A DNA stretch of 64,000 nucleotides from Lacrimispora celerecrescens (GCF_000732605.1 NZ_JPME01000010.1:248036-312035), one strand, 5' to 3'. Counted from the first letter of the stretch, positions 17,057 to 26,502 are shown. Notes: a model not told the origin generated them from the sequence alone. Translations and numbers: made by a program.

Positions 17057-17162
17057 GGTAATATCCTCCTTATTTGTTACGCAATTATTACATTTCTGTT
17101 ACAAAATGTATCTTAACATACAGGAAATGGAATTTCACTAGGAGAAAATTGGCAATTAAACT

Positions 17163-18041
17163 CTATTTTTCCAGTTGATATTCATCGACAGCCAGCTTTA
17201 ATGCTCCCATGATTCCCTGATTATCATCTAAGCTGGGGAGAACGATATAATGTTCGATATCCTCAAGCTCTTTTGTCTTGATATATCCGGCCAATTGGCG
17301 CTTCACTTCTTCTCTTACCAAAGGCATCATATGTTCCTGATGCATGACTCCTCCGCCCAGAATAATGCGCTGAGGAGATAGGATCATAATATAATCTACC
17401 AAAGCCTGAGCGATGTAATATGCCTCTAATTCCCACACTTCTTTCCGGTCAGCCAGCTCTGCGCCCTTCTTTCCCCACCGGGCTTCTATGGCAGGACCTG
17501 CGGCCAGGCCTTCCAGACATGTTTTATGATAAGGACATTTTCCCTCATAGTCATCATCCGGATGCTTGGACAGCAGCAAGTGTCCTCCCTCTGGATGCAG
17601 CATGCCGTGAAGCAGGATTCCATTGGTGATAATTCCTGCTCCAACGCCGGTTCCGATGGTGATATACATACTGTTTTCAAGGCCCTTTGTAATACCCCAG
17701 GTAGCTTCCCCCAAAGCAGACCCATTCACATCCGTGTCAAATCCAACCGGAACCTTAAGAGCTGCTTTTAAGACCCCAACTATGTTGTAGTTGGCCCAGG
17801 CAAGCTTTGGCGTGGTGGTGATATAACCATAGGTCTCCGAACTCCTGTTTAAATCAATCGGGCCGAAGCAGCCGATTCCCAGGGCTTCTATTTTTTTATC
17901 TTTAAAATACTCGATCAGCTTTGGCATGGTGATATCCGGTGTCTCAGTCGGTATGGAAACACGTTCAATAATTTCACCATTTTCGTTGCCGATGGCACAA
18001 ACCATCTTTGTTCCGCCTGCCTCTAATGCTCCAAGTCTCAT
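17163..18041 (-). CDS. ROK-family fructokinase/mannokinase
   Basis: A 292-residue sugar kinase of the ROK family. N-terminal phosphate loop LGALEAGGTKMVCAIG, sugar-binding GIGCFGPIDL and DTDVNGSALGEATWG, ATP site TIGTGVGAGI, and a zinc-binding ROK signature HPEGGHLLL...GKCPYHKTCLEGLAAGPA. The extended Cys-rich ROK motif is typical of ScrK-type fructokinases. ATG at 18041 or 18047 is likely, after GGGAGG; the longer upstream frame overlaps manA and lacks a site. Lies 16 bases after manA in the same direction, so the two probably convert mannose/fructose to fructose-6-phosphate together. Confidence 0.88.
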   Translation of the reverse strand: MRLGALEAGGTKMVCAIGNENGEIIERVSIPTETPDITMPKLIEYFKDKKIEALGIGCFGPIDLNRSSETYGYITTTPKLAWANYNIVGVLKAALKVPVGFDTDVNGSALGEATWGITKGLENSMYITIGTGVGAGIITNGILLHGMLHPEGGHLLLSKHPDDDYEGKCPYHKTCLEGLAAGPAIEARWGKKGAELADRKEVWELEAYYIAQALVDYIMILSPQRIILGGGVMHQEHMMPLVREEVKRQLAGYIKTKELEDIEHYIVLPSLDDNQGIMGALKLAVDEYQLEK

Positions 18042-18057
18042 ATTCATTTGCCTCCCT

Positions 18058-18990
18058 TTACTCTGGATTGGAACAGATGATAGACATCTTTCCTTCAAAT
18101 CTGCATTCTCCGCTTTTTGCCGGTACAATGAAATGCTGTCCTGCCTCTAAAGGAATCCCATTCACCGAACCTCTTCCGCTTATTATGCTTACATTGGTAA
18201 AATACCTTCCAAACTCTTTTGTAAAGACACCGTCAATATCATATTTATCTACGGAGTAAAACTTACAGGACACTAAATGAGTGTGCACTGCGCCTGGTAC
18301 TTTCTCTGTTTCCGGATCAGCTAGTGCTTCCTTAAAAGGTGCCCTTATATTAGCAATGCTCTGCTCCACATGAAGCTGTCTTGGTTTCCCATTGGACAAA
18401 CGGTCATAGTCATATACACGGTACGTAATATCGCTGCTCTGCTGGGTCTCAAGTACCAGAGTCCCGCCCTTGATTGCATGAACACAGCCAGGCTCGATCT
18501 GGAAAAAGTCCCCTCTTTTGATCGGAACAGTTCGAATAAATTCCTTCCACCGGTGATCCCGTATCATGGCTTCCATCTCTTCCCTGTCCTTGGCATGGTG
18601 GCCGATCGCAATCTCAGTTCCTGGCTCACAGTCCAGAATATACCAGCACTCTGTTTTTCCAAGGGAGCCATTCTCATGGATCTTCGCATAGAAATCATCG
18701 GGATGAACCTGGATGCTTAAATCCTTCTTGGCATCAATGATCTTAACCAGTAGGGGGAACTTGTCTCCGGGATAATTCCCGAATATCTCCGGTTTCTCCT
18801 TCCACAGGGCGCTAAGCCGCCTGCCGTCATAGATACCTCCCGCAATTTTACATTCCCCGTTCTCATGAGCACTGATCGCCCAGCATTCCCCGGTGGTATC
18901 GCTTGGTATCTCATAGCCAAATACATCTCGAAGTCTGGTACCGCCCCAGATCGCCTCTATGAACACAGGCTCCAGAAACAAAAGTTCCAT
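18058..18990 (-). CDS. manA: mannose-6-phosphate isomerase, class I
   Basis: A 310-residue zinc-dependent cupin isomerase interconverting mannose-6-P and fructose-6-P. Motifs are FIEAIWGGTRL, GECWAISAHENGEC, KIIDAKKDLSIQVHPDD with the zinc-binding Gln and His, KTECWYILD, PGCVHAIKGGTLVLETQQSS and DYDRLSNGKPRQLHVEQ. This is the short Bacillus/Clostridia form. RBS GGAGG is before the ATG at 18990. Operon with the downstream ROK kinase. Confidence 0.93.
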   Translation of the reverse strand: MELLFLEPVFIEAIWGGTRLRDVFGYEIPSDTTGECWAISAHENGECKIAGGIYDGRRLSALWKEKPEIFGNYPGDKFPLLVKIIDAKKDLSIQVHPDDFYAKIHENGSLGKTECWYILDCEPGTEIAIGHHAKDREEMEAMIRDHRWKEFIRTVPIKRGDFFQIEPGCVHAIKGGTLVLETQQSSDITYRVYDYDRLSNGKPRQLHVEQSIANIRAPFKEALADPETEKVPGAVHTHLVSCKFYSVDKYDIDGVFTKEFGRYFTNVSIISGRGSVNGIPLEAGQHFIVPAKSGECRFEGKMSIICSNPE

Positions 18991-19081
18991 CTGTTTTCCT
19001 CCTTATGCAGTGATTTATGAACACTGCCTATATTTTACCTGAATATACGAAAAAGGAAAAGAGTTATTGTCTTATTAATGA

Positions 19082-19130
19082 AAAAAAGTGCCAGAATGTC
19101 CGTTAACCGGATTCGTTCTGACACTTTTCT
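19082..19130 (-). terminator. terminator of carbohydrate-binding protein gene
   Basis: AAAAGTGTCAGAACGAATCC / GGACATTCTGGCACTTTTTTT, stem of about 19 pairs with T-tail on the minus strand. Confidence 0.9.
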
Positions 19131-19138
19131 TTCCATTC

Positions 19139-19933
19139 TTATATAGAATCTTTTCCGTATACCTCAATCTGGGTAAGGGCTGGAAATGGAGAAGGATCAT
19201 CTGCCTTTATCAGATCACTTATTTTCACCCATGTGATATTCTTTCTTTCTAAAGAAAACAGATGAGGTTTCACGCTCTTTTCCATTTCTACTATCTCTTC
19301 CGTTCCGTCGGAGAATGTAAGCTTGGCTTTTACCCACCAGTTATCATGCGGGAAATCCGCACGTGTATACAAAGCAATCTTATCAAAATCTACTGGGCGG
19401 CCAAAGTCCAGGGTCATTTCCGCATCATCCTGGCGGTTGATACCCCAGGATTCATAAGGCCATGCGCCGTGAGATTCGTTGGCAAGAACGCCGTCAATGG
19501 CATTGCGCGCCGCAAATACCGCCTCTCCTCTGGTCTCTACATTGGCAAAAGCATGAGGGAAACAGCCTGTATCACCATGCTGGTCCATAACATTCTTTGC
19601 CAGGTTCCTGTAAATGCCTGGTTCATAATCAAAGGCTTCCCGAATGGTCAGATAATGACGTTCCCCTGTAAAGGCTTCCGGGTTATAGGAGATCTTTTTC
19701 TCTCCAAAAGGTATGGTATAAACTACTTCCTCTTTTGTCAGATAAACAAAAGACTCATCCATGCAGTCATCAATGCGTACCACATAATGTGCGCCTGTTT
19801 TATCTGTTGTGAATACAATGGCATCGCCTTCTTCGTATTCTCCTTCAAACACGAGGATTGCCTGATCCTCTCCCAATGCGGTTGCCTTTACTTCGCCATT
19901 CTGGTTTCTTATAGCTATTGATACATTCGCCAT
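19139..19933 (-). CDS. carbohydrate-binding-like (F5/8 type C-like) protein
   Basis: A 264-residue protein without a signal peptide. The N-terminal half is a beta-rich domain (VSIAIRNQNGEVKATALGED). The C-terminal half resembles a galactose-binding/F5-8C jelly roll: AARNAIDGVLANESHGAWPY, ESWGINRQDDAEMTLDFGRP, VDFDKIALYTRADFPHDNWW, VKAKLTFSDGTEEIV and a terminal QIEVYGKDSI. The family is found next to uronate and polysaccharide catabolic genes. A cytoplasmic location is implied by the lack of a signal. It starts two bases after the stop of the GntR regulator, so the two are coupled. Exact ligand unknown. Confidence 0.7.
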   Translation of the reverse strand: MANVSIAIRNQNGEVKATALGEDQAILVFEGEYEEGDAIVFTTDKTGAHYVVRIDDCMDESFVYLTKEEVVYTIPFGEKKISYNPEAFTGERHYLTIREAFDYEPGIYRNLAKNVMDQHGDTGCFPHAFANVETRGEAVFAARNAIDGVLANESHGAWPYESWGINRQDDAEMTLDFGRPVDFDKIALYTRADFPHDNWWVKAKLTFSDGTEEIVEMEKSVKPHLFSLERKNITWVKISDLIKADDPSPFPALTQIEVYGKDSI

Positions 19934-19935
19934 GA

Positions 19936-20637
19936 TCAGTCCTCCTGCTCTTCCTGCTCAAAATAGTCTTTATATTCTACTTCTATCTGATACTTCATTC
20001 TCTTCATGCTGTAATACAGATGTTCTCTGAGGGACCGCTCCAGGCCATCGATGTCCTTTTTCTCCAGCAGTTCAAAAAGCTCTGTGTGCTCCCTGATGAT
20101 TCTGGTAAAATCCGTCTCGGTTACAAAGTCAAGCATACGGAACCTTGTGTAATGTAACTGTTGGGCCTGTATCATATCCCAAAGCTTCTGTTTGCCGGTT
20201 GCCTGATACCAAATGGCATGCATCTGTGCATCCATACGGTAAAACTGCTCCGGCTCAAATCCTTTTTCCTGAATCAGAGCCTGCTGCTTGCGGATCAAAT
20301 ACCGGACTTCCTCCATCCAAAGAGGCGTCGCCATATTCATAAAATCCCGCATGACCATGGTTTCCACCGCAACACGCATGTATATCATTTGTTTAATCGT
20401 ATCCAGATTCAAAAGCGTTACCTGTGTGCCGGAATATGGCACCGAATTGACAAAGCCCTGTTCCTGAAGCCTTCTCACCGCTTCCCTGACAGGCGTCCGG
20501 GATACGCCAAACCGTTCACAGATTTCATTTTCGCTGATGATCTGTCCGGGCTTTAATTCCAGGTCCAGAATCTCCTGCTTTAATGTTTCAAACACCAGCT
20601 CACCGCGGTTTTTATAGGTTTTGGTCTTTCCTTCCAT
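19936..20637 (-). CDS. GntR/FadR-family transcriptional regulator
   Basis: A 233-residue regulator with an N-terminal winged helix (QEILDLELKPGQIISENEIC, FGVSRTPVREAVRRLQEQGF) and a C-terminal FCD ligand-binding helical bundle containing metal-ligand residues (MDAQMHAIWYQATG, REHTELFELLEKKD, LREHLYYS). The FCD class usually senses sugar acids or carboxylates. The adjacent SDR dehydrogenase gene carries a perfect TTTGTATACAAA palindrome upstream, a typical site for this class, and is the likely target. Confidence 0.9.
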   Translation of the reverse strand: MEGKTKTYKNRGELVFETLKQEILDLELKPGQIISENEICERFGVSRTPVREAVRRLQEQGFVNSVPYSGTQVTLLNLDTIKQMIYMRVAVETMVMRDFMNMATPLWMEEVRYLIRKQQALIQEKGFEPEQFYRMDAQMHAIWYQATGKQKLWDMIQAQQLHYTRFRMLDFVTETDFTRIIREHTELFELLEKKDIDGLERSLREHLYYSMKRMKYQIEVEYKDYFEQEEQED

Positions 20638-20667
20638 CGAACCCTCTCCGTCCTCTATATTAGGCCT

Positions 20668-20727
20668 GTTAAAAAATATGCCATGACCTCTGCCTTAAAG
20701 GCAGACATCATGGTCATACTTTTTAAC
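20668..20727 (-). terminator. terminator of SDR dehydrogenase gene
   Basis: Long hairpin GTTAAAAAGTATGACCATG ... CATGGCATATTTTTTAAC with an inner CTGCC/GGCAG stem. Confidence 0.85.
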
Positions 20728-20779
20728 ACCAGAGCCGGTTCTTGATAAAGAGCCGGACCTGAATATTGAAATCTGACTG

Positions 20780-21583
20780 TTACTGTGGCTGTTTGCCAAT
20801 GTAAGCTAAGATACCACCATCTACGTACAGGATATGTCCGTTAACAAAGTTGGAAGCGTCAGAAGAAAGGAAGACTGCTGGACCGGAAAGATCCTCTGCC
20901 TCTCCCCAGCGTCCTGCCGGAGTCTTAGCAATAATGAACTGGTCAAATGGATGTCTGGAACCATCTGCCTGAGTCTCACGCAGCGGTGCTGTCTGAGGAG
21001 TTGCGATGTAACCAGGTCCAATGCCGTTACACTGAATGTTGAATTCACCGTACTCAGATGCAATGTTCTTTGTCAGCATCTTAAGTCCGCCCTTTGCAGC
21101 TGCATATGCGGATACGGTCTCACGGCCAAGCTCGGACATCATAGAGCAGATGTTAATGATCTTTCCGTGGCCTTTCTTGATCATGGACGGAATAACTGCC
21201 TTAGCAACGATAAATGGAGCGTTCAAATCAACGTCAATTACCTGTCTGAACTGCTCAGCGGTCATATCAACCATAGGAATACGCTTGATAATACCTGCAT
21301 TGTTTACCAGGATATCGATTACGCCGACTTCCTTTTCGATCTGAGCTACCATAGTGTTTACGCCGTTCTCATCAGTTACGTCACATACGTAACCATGAGC
21401 TTTAATTCCCTCTTCCTCGTATGCGGCAATTCCTTTATCAACTAATTCCTGCTTAATATCATTAAAAACAATGGTTGCGCCTGCTGCTGCAAGACCTTTT
21501 GCAATGGCAAATCCAATGCCATAGGAAGCGCCTGTGACTAATGCAACTTTTCCGTCAAGGGAAAACTGGTTTGCTAAATTCAT
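20780..21583 (-). CDS. SDR dehydrogenase, gluconate 5-dehydrogenase / KduD-like
   Basis: A 267-residue classical short-chain dehydrogenase. Cofactor site VTGASYGIGFAIAKGLAAAG, NNAGIIKRIPMVDM, catalytic Ser-Tyr-Lys in ICSMMSELGRETVSAYAAAKGG, and C-terminal SDASNFVNGHILYVDGG. The combination NNAGI(I)KR and RETVSAYAAAKGG is typical of gluconate 5-dehydrogenase (IdnO) and 2-keto-3-deoxygluconate dehydrogenase (KduD), enzymes of sugar-acid catabolism. It is a single gene with a good RBS (AGGAGA), its own terminator and a GntR-type operator upstream. Confidence 0.87.
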   Translation of the reverse strand: MNLANQFSLDGKVALVTGASYGIGFAIAKGLAAAGATIVFNDIKQELVDKGIAAYEEEGIKAHGYVCDVTDENGVNTMVAQIEKEVGVIDILVNNAGIIKRIPMVDMTAEQFRQVIDVDLNAPFIVAKAVIPSMIKKGHGKIINICSMMSELGRETVSAYAAAKGGLKMLTKNIASEYGEFNIQCNGIGPGYIATPQTAPLRETQADGSRHPFDQFIIAKTPAGRWGEAEDLSGPAVFLSSDASNFVNGHILYVDGGILAYIGKQPQ

Positions 21584-21663
21584 GATTAATCTCTCCTTTG
21601 CTTATTATATGGGGGTCAGTTATTTCATTTTTACTGTGTTTCGATGTGTATCCAAACCATAAA

Positions 21664-21677
21664 ATTTGTATACAAAT
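21664..21677. promoter_or_regulatory. GntR/FadR-type operator palindrome
   Basis: Perfect 14-base palindrome ATTTGTATACAAAT located 81 bases before the SDR start, with a half-related CTTGTATATATG about 20 bases further upstream. It fits the TNGTATACNA consensus of FadR-subfamily regulators, and the neighbouring GntR gene is the likely binder. Confidence 0.6.
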
Positions 21678-21823
21678 CTAACACCTTGTATATATGTTAG
21701 CATATCCCATCTCTTTTTTCAATGTACATATTTAACAAACAATAACGCTTTTATTTATCTATAATTTTCCAAGCGACATTTCCATGTCCAGACACCGTCC
21801 TTTCTCCCCTTTCTGCCAACTAA

Positions 21824-21860
21824 AAAAATCCCGGCTTTCCTAAAGAAAACCGGGATTTCA
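21824..21860 (-). terminator. terminator of nrdD
   Basis: AAATCCCGG-TTTTC / GAAAG-CCGGGATTTTTTT hairpin with a T-tail on the minus strand. Confidence 0.9.
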
Positions 21861-21901
21861 ATTATGAAATCCTGCTCATTATGTCAGTCCGGCTTCTGAT
21901 T

Positions 21902-23974
21902 TTAGTCTTCCAACTTCATCATTTTCCGGTTTTTAAACTCCTGGAGTTTTCCTTCATTCCAGTCATGTACGGGACGGTAATATCCGGCGATTCTGCTGTA
22001 TACGTCTGTCTTTTTCCCGCATTTCGGACAGGTTTCCTCTCTTCCGGAAAGATACCCGCAGGTCTGACAGATGGAATACACCGGTGTAAAGGTCATATAT
22101 GGGATATCGTAATTCTCCGCCATATTCCTTAAAGAATCCCGGATCTCTTTCCAGTCTTCTGCTTCCTGTCCCATATAAACGGAAAATACGTTGCCTGCCG
22201 TATAAAGAGGCTGGACCGCATTCTGGTTATCAAGCGCCTCCTTAAGTGTTCCTCCAAAATCAGAGGGAAGCTTAGTGCTGTTGGTATAATAAGGGACATC
22301 TCCTGCCATTCCCCCTGTCTTAATCGCCGGAAATTCCTTTCTGTCGATCATTGCCAGACGGTAGGCCGCCGATTCCGCCGGAGTTGCTTCCAGGCAGTAC
22401 AGATTTCCGTACTGCAATTGATAACCGATCAGCTTCTTTTGTAAATGCATGAGCACATCCGCAGCAAAATCTCTTGTCCTTTGGGATTCCATTCCTGATT
22501 TAAGCCAGGAAGCGTTAAGCCCTGCCTCATTCATTCCAATCACGCCTATGGAAGAAAAATGGTTTTCCAAGTTATCCAGATAACAGGCCGTATAAGGGTA
22601 AAGTCCATTCTTTAAAAGTCTGCCTATAACATCCCGTTTAATCTTCAACGATCTGGCCGCAATATCCGCCACCTGATCCAGACGTTTGTAAAAATCCGAT
22701 TCATCAGCGGATAAAAATCCAATCCGGGAAAGATTGATGGTGACTACACCAATGGAACCGGTATTCTCTCCATATCCGAAGAATCCCCCTGACTTTTTGC
22801 GAAGCTTTGTAAGATCCGGGGTCACACCATGATAGGAGATCCTCACATCCCCCGGTACCTGACCGCCCCTGATATAGTTGGAAAAGTAAGGTGTTCCATA
22901 GTGAGATGCCAAAGTAAACAAAAGGCAGTTATTATCTGTGTCCGACCAGTCAAAATCCTCAGACAGTCCATAAACCGGAATCGGATACTGGAATCCCATA
23001 CCGCCTGCATCTCCAGCCAGCATGGTTTCTAAAAATGCTCGGTTTATCATATCCATCTCGGTCTGGCAGTCCCCATAGGTAAAGTCCATACGCCGTCCCC
23101 CGACAATGGCCTTTTCCTCTCTCATATCCTCAGGAACCGTTAAATCCAGGGAAATATGGGAAAACGGTGCCTGGGTTCCCCAGCGGCTTGGTGTATTTAC
23201 TCCGAACACAAAAGCCTCCATGCATTTTTTAACCTTGTCATAGGAAAGACCATCAGCCCTGACAAAAGGGGCCAGGTATGTATCAAAGGAGGAAAAGGAC
23301 TGGGAAGCAGCCCATTCATTCTGCATAATTCCAAGGAAATTAACCATCTGATTGCACAGAGTTGCCAGATGCTTTGCCGGAGAGGCCGTAATCTTTCCGG
23401 TAATCCCTCCAAGCCCATCTAACAGAAGCCGTTTTAAAGACCAGCCGCAGCTGTATCCTGTCAGCATGGAAAGGTCATGGATATGGATATCGCCTCTGTG
23501 ATAAGCATCAGCGATCTCTTTATCATAAATTTCAGAAAGCCAGTAGTTTGCCGTCACCGCTCCGGAATTGTTAAGGATTAAGCCTCCCACGGAATAGGTC
23601 ACCGTGGAATTCTCCTTTACATGCCAGTCCTCTACCTTTACGTAGTTATCCACTACATCCTTATAATCAAGAGTCGTTGCTCCCAGGCTCCTGATCTTTT
23701 CTCGCTGCTTCCGGTACAGGATATACGCCTTTGCCACATCCGTATATCCTGTCTCTTCCAGCACCTTTTCCACGCTGTCCTGGATATCCTCCACAGCGAT
23801 CCGATCATCCTTCATCTTATCTTTAAAATCAGAGGCAACCCTTAAGGCCAGCAATTCCACAATGCTATCCGTATAATACTTTTCGGTTGCAGTAAATGCC
23901 TTTTTCATGGCTTCTTTGACCTTTGATAATTCAAAGTCCGCTTCCGCGCCATCCCTTTTCATAACCTTTAACAT
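21902..23974 (-). CDS. nrdD: anaerobic ribonucleoside-triphosphate reductase
   Basis: A 690-residue class III ribonucleotide reductase that makes dNTPs without oxygen. An N-terminal ATP cone (VMKRDGAEADFELSKVKEAM) gives allosteric control. The catalytic domain contains HRGDIHIHDLSMLTGYSCGW and NTPSRWGTQAPFSHISLDLT with the active-site Cys. The C-terminus has a zinc site (CQTCGYLSGREETCPKCG) and the glycyl radical loop RIAGYYRPV. ATG at 23974 has an AAGGAGA site at the right distance; the ATG at 23983 would be too close. No activase gene follows, so NrdG must be encoded elsewhere; the only nrdG in the window is truncated. Confidence 0.94.
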   Translation of the reverse strand: MLKVMKRDGAEADFELSKVKEAMKKAFTATEKYYTDSIVELLALRVASDFKDKMKDDRIAVEDIQDSVEKVLEETGYTDVAKAYILYRKQREKIRSLGATTLDYKDVVDNYVKVEDWHVKENSTVTYSVGGLILNNSGAVTANYWLSEIYDKEIADAYHRGDIHIHDLSMLTGYSCGWSLKRLLLDGLGGITGKITASPAKHLATLCNQMVNFLGIMQNEWAASQSFSSFDTYLAPFVRADGLSYDKVKKCMEAFVFGVNTPSRWGTQAPFSHISLDLTVPEDMREEKAIVGGRRMDFTYGDCQTEMDMINRAFLETMLAGDAGGMGFQYPIPVYGLSEDFDWSDTDNNCLLFTLASHYGTPYFSNYIRGGQVPGDVRISYHGVTPDLTKLRKKSGGFFGYGENTGSIGVVTINLSRIGFLSADESDFYKRLDQVADIAARSLKIKRDVIGRLLKNGLYPYTACYLDNLENHFSSIGVIGMNEAGLNASWLKSGMESQRTRDFAADVLMHLQKKLIGYQLQYGNLYCLEATPAESAAYRLAMIDRKEFPAIKTGGMAGDVPYYTNSTKLPSDFGGTLKEALDNQNAVQPLYTAGNVFSVYMGQEAEDWKEIRDSLRNMAENYDIPYMTFTPVYSICQTCGYLSGREETCPKCGKKTDVYSRIAGYYRPVHDWNEGKLQEFKNRKMMKLED

Positions 23975-23996
23975 GATAGTCATTCTCCTTTAAATC

Positions 23997-25934
23997 CTAT
24001 TTGACCTGGTAGATCATGATGCGGTCTCTGCTATGTAATTCCTGCTGAAAATATCCGCTTTCCCCATTCACTTCTAATACCACCTGTCCGGTTACGTTTT
24101 TAAAATCAATTCCGGAATATTCCAGCATGTCCATCAGATAATATGGCCGGTGGTCCGGCTTTAAGGGAAGGGTCAAAGGGTTGTTATTCAGAAAGAATGT
24201 GATCTTCCCCTTGCTCTCGCGGCTATTTTCCCCCTGCTCATTGCTTGTCTGGTGGGCTGGAGAACTGGAATCGGCTTTTACCGGCTTCTCCTCACCGTCA
24301 TTTAGTACCGGCTCTTCCTTTATTTCAGCCTCTGTTGTTTCTATTACAATGCTGTCACCGGATTTTAAGGGTGCATCTTTCTTCGCCTCCTCGCCGTTTA
24401 CCAGCACTTTGTTCCCTTTTCCAAGCTCTGCTACATCGGAGAGCATTGCTGAGGCGTTTTTACCACGGGTGGCAGGTATGAACACAATCCAGTCCTCCGT
24501 ATTTACCGAATCAGAAAGCTGAGTTTCTTCTCCATTGAGCGTTAAAACAGACGGCTCTGCTTTCTCTCCATAAAAGACGGTTCTTTTTCCATTGACGCTC
24601 ACCACCAGATTCTGACCGGAACGCCCGATCATATCCTGATAATTATAGCCATTCATCATCAGCACATCCATAACCGTAAAGCTGCCATTTCGAAAGAGCT
24701 TCGCCGGTCTGTCATTTAATATGACGCGGAAGCTGTCATTGACAATGCTGAAGCCTGCAGATATAACGATTCCGAGAGGTGTGGCAAATTCCGGATTCTC
24801 AAGGTCATACTCATCCGAATAGGCATTGATTTTAAAATTGTTTCCAGCAATGGCGACTCGTTTAGGGTCAATCTTCAAATGCTCTACAATCCCCTCTTTT
24901 AAGCCGGACAGCCTGCTTCCTCCCCCTGCCAGGAATACTGCCGACGGCATTCCGCCGTTTACCTCCAGGATTTTTGCTGATATCTCCTCACAAAGCCTGG
25001 AGGACGCTTCTTTGATGCACTCAAAGATGGATTCCCGTGTGATTATTTGTTCAAATCCCAGGATATCTGTAAAATGAAGCTCCGCTCCTTCGTCAATATC
25101 TGCTTTGATCTTTTCTGCCGTATCAAAATCAACAAGATACTCCTTCATAATAGTCTCGGTAATCTCGTCTCCGGCAAGAATGGCCATGGTATATCCGGTC
25201 ACGCAGCCATCCCTGCATACTGCTATATCAGAGGTTCCCGCCCCTATGTCCACCATAGCAAGATTCAACAGGCGGATATTCTGTGGTATCGCCGCATTAA
25301 TGGCGGCAATCGGCTCCAAGGTAAGACTTGCAACCTCCAAACCGATTTTATGCATGGCTGCATAAAGGCTTTCCACCACCTCAGTGGGTAGAAAAGTAGC
25401 TATAATATCGGCTTTTAAAACCCGCCCATGATGATCGATCAGATTGGATATCATGTAGTTGTCCAGGTAATAGCGGCTTACCGTATATCCAACCAGGTAA
25501 AACTGCCGGTCCGAATCTTTATCATCTCTATTCATAAATAATTTTTCTGCTTCACTGATTGCACCTGCCTCCAGACGGCTGACGGATTCCGCGTCGATCT
25601 TCTGAGGCCTGGAAAGCTCCATCTCATAGGTAACGCTTTCAGTCCTAAGTGCTCTTCCGGCGGCGGCCACAGAGACCTTATCAAGCCTGCACCCAAGCTT
25701 TTTCTCCAGCCTGTCCTTGACCTGGCCTGCGATCTTTGCCACCTGATCGATATCCTCGATCTGGCCGTCAATCATCGCCCGTTTTGTGTGCTCGGCTCTC
25801 TCTATGGCAACGATATGAATTCTGTCCCCATCAGGCATGCCCACCATACCGATGATGCTCCGGGTTCCAATATCCAGAGCGAAAACAGCCTGATCCGGAA
25901 GTGTGTCTGTCAAAATACTATGTCTGTTATCCAT
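23997..25934 (-). CDS. FtsA-like actin-fold ATPase with long C-terminal extension
   Basis: A 645-residue member of the FtsA/PilM/MreB actin superfamily. Phosphate-1 motif FALDIGTRSIIGMVG, an FtsA SHS2-like insertion (DIDQVAKIAGQVKDRLEKKL, VSVAAAGRALRTESVTYEME), phosphate-2 MVDIGAGTSDIAVCRDG, adenosine motif VFLAGGGSRLSGLKEG. A C-terminal tail of about 250 residues has repeated beta segments (VVSVNGKRTVFYGEKAEP, KVLVNGEEAKKDAPL, VVLEVNGESGYFQQEL). It lacks an amphipathic FtsZ-binding helix typical of FtsA. This long form is common in Lachnospiraceae as a cell division FtsA domain protein of unknown role. The start at 25934 excludes an unlikely 65-residue upstream extension. Confidence 0.82.
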   Translation of the reverse strand: MDNRHSILTDTLPDQAVFALDIGTRSIIGMVGMPDGDRIHIVAIERAEHTKRAMIDGQIEDIDQVAKIAGQVKDRLEKKLGCRLDKVSVAAAGRALRTESVTYEMELSRPQKIDAESVSRLEAGAISEAEKLFMNRDDKDSDRQFYLVGYTVSRYYLDNYMISNLIDHHGRVLKADIIATFLPTEVVESLYAAMHKIGLEVASLTLEPIAAINAAIPQNIRLLNLAMVDIGAGTSDIAVCRDGCVTGYTMAILAGDEITETIMKEYLVDFDTAEKIKADIDEGAELHFTDILGFEQIITRESIFECIKEASSRLCEEISAKILEVNGGMPSAVFLAGGGSRLSGLKEGIVEHLKIDPKRVAIAGNNFKINAYSDEYDLENPEFATPLGIVISAGFSIVNDSFRVILNDRPAKLFRNGSFTVMDVLMMNGYNYQDMIGRSGQNLVVSVNGKRTVFYGEKAEPSVLTLNGEETQLSDSVNTEDWIVFIPATRGKNASAMLSDVAELGKGNKVLVNGEEAKKDAPLKSGDSIVIETTEAEIKEEPVLNDGEEKPVKADSSSPAHQTSNEQGENSRESKGKITFFLNNNPLTLPLKPDHRPYYLMDMLEYSGIDFKNVTGQVVLEVNGESGYFQQELHSRDRIMIYQVK

Positions 25935-26043
25935 AAATAATGCCCCATTCTCTTGTATATTTGTCTTTATTCTACTAGTATAAACAGCCTCCGTCAATCG
26001 AATAAAGGAAAATTTTAGGGTAAAAGCGTTCAAATTGTCATAG

Positions 26044-26086
26044 TAAAACAGGCCGCAGCTTAAGGACTTACGCTGCGGCCTGTTTT
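26044..26086 (-). terminator. terminator at the end of the cotJ operon (bidirectional)
   Basis: AAAACAGGCCGCAGC / GCTGCGGCCTGTTTT, a perfect 15-pair stem with T runs on both sides, right after the cotJC stop. Confidence 0.9.
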
Positions 26087-26088
26087 TA

Positions 26089-26502
26089 TCAGCACTGATC
26101 TCTAATATCAAAGCTTGGATTGAATGCATAGAAATTCCTGCTGTCCAGATTATCCTGGGTGATTCTTAAAGCTTCCCCAAACCTCTGGAAATGAACGATT
26201 TCACGTTCTCTTAAGAAGCGAATTGGATCACAAACTTCCGGATCCGTAATAACACGAAGAATGTTATCGTAAGTACTCCTTGCTTTCTGCTCTGCCGCCA
26301 TATCCTCTACTAGATCAGTAATCGGATCTCCCTTTGACTGGAATTGGTTGGCATTAAACGGAATACCCCCAGCAGACTGAGGCCAGATGCCTGTTGTATG
26401 GTCAATGTAATAAGGACCAAAACCTGATTCTACAACCTGCTCCGGCGTTAAGTTTCTTGTCAGCTGGTGAACAATGGTTGCTACGATCTCAAGGTGAGCT
26501 AG
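26089..26502 (-). pseudogene. cotJC: cotJC, C-terminal segment (third piece of a split gene)
   Basis: Encodes the last 137 residues of the CotJC manganese-catalase-like coat protein: LAHLEIVATIVHQLTRNLTP, FGPYYIDHTTGIWPQSAGG, DLVEDMAAEQKARSTYDNIL, FLREREIVHFQRFGEALRIT. The His of LAHLE, the Glu of AAEQKAR and the His of EIVHFQRF are metal ligands by homology. No start or ribosome site lies upstream; homology ends exactly at a GA dinucleotide (plus strand TC, 26504-26505), and the middle piece ends at the same dinucleotide at 32632-32633. It is labelled pseudogene only because it is not contiguous; I interpret it as a gene segment restored by excision of the 6.1 kb element. Confidence 0.92.

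Larger units (their letters stand above)
21584..21901. other. intergenic region of SDR gene and nrdD 3' end
   Basis: Besides the palindrome at 21664-21677 and the hairpin at 21824-21860 there is nothing I can support. Confidence 0.5.

Noticed and set aside
26089-26301. CotJC tail starting at an internal Met as a 70-residue gene
   Set aside because: Homology to CotJC continues upstream to 26502 without a break, so the Met is internal.
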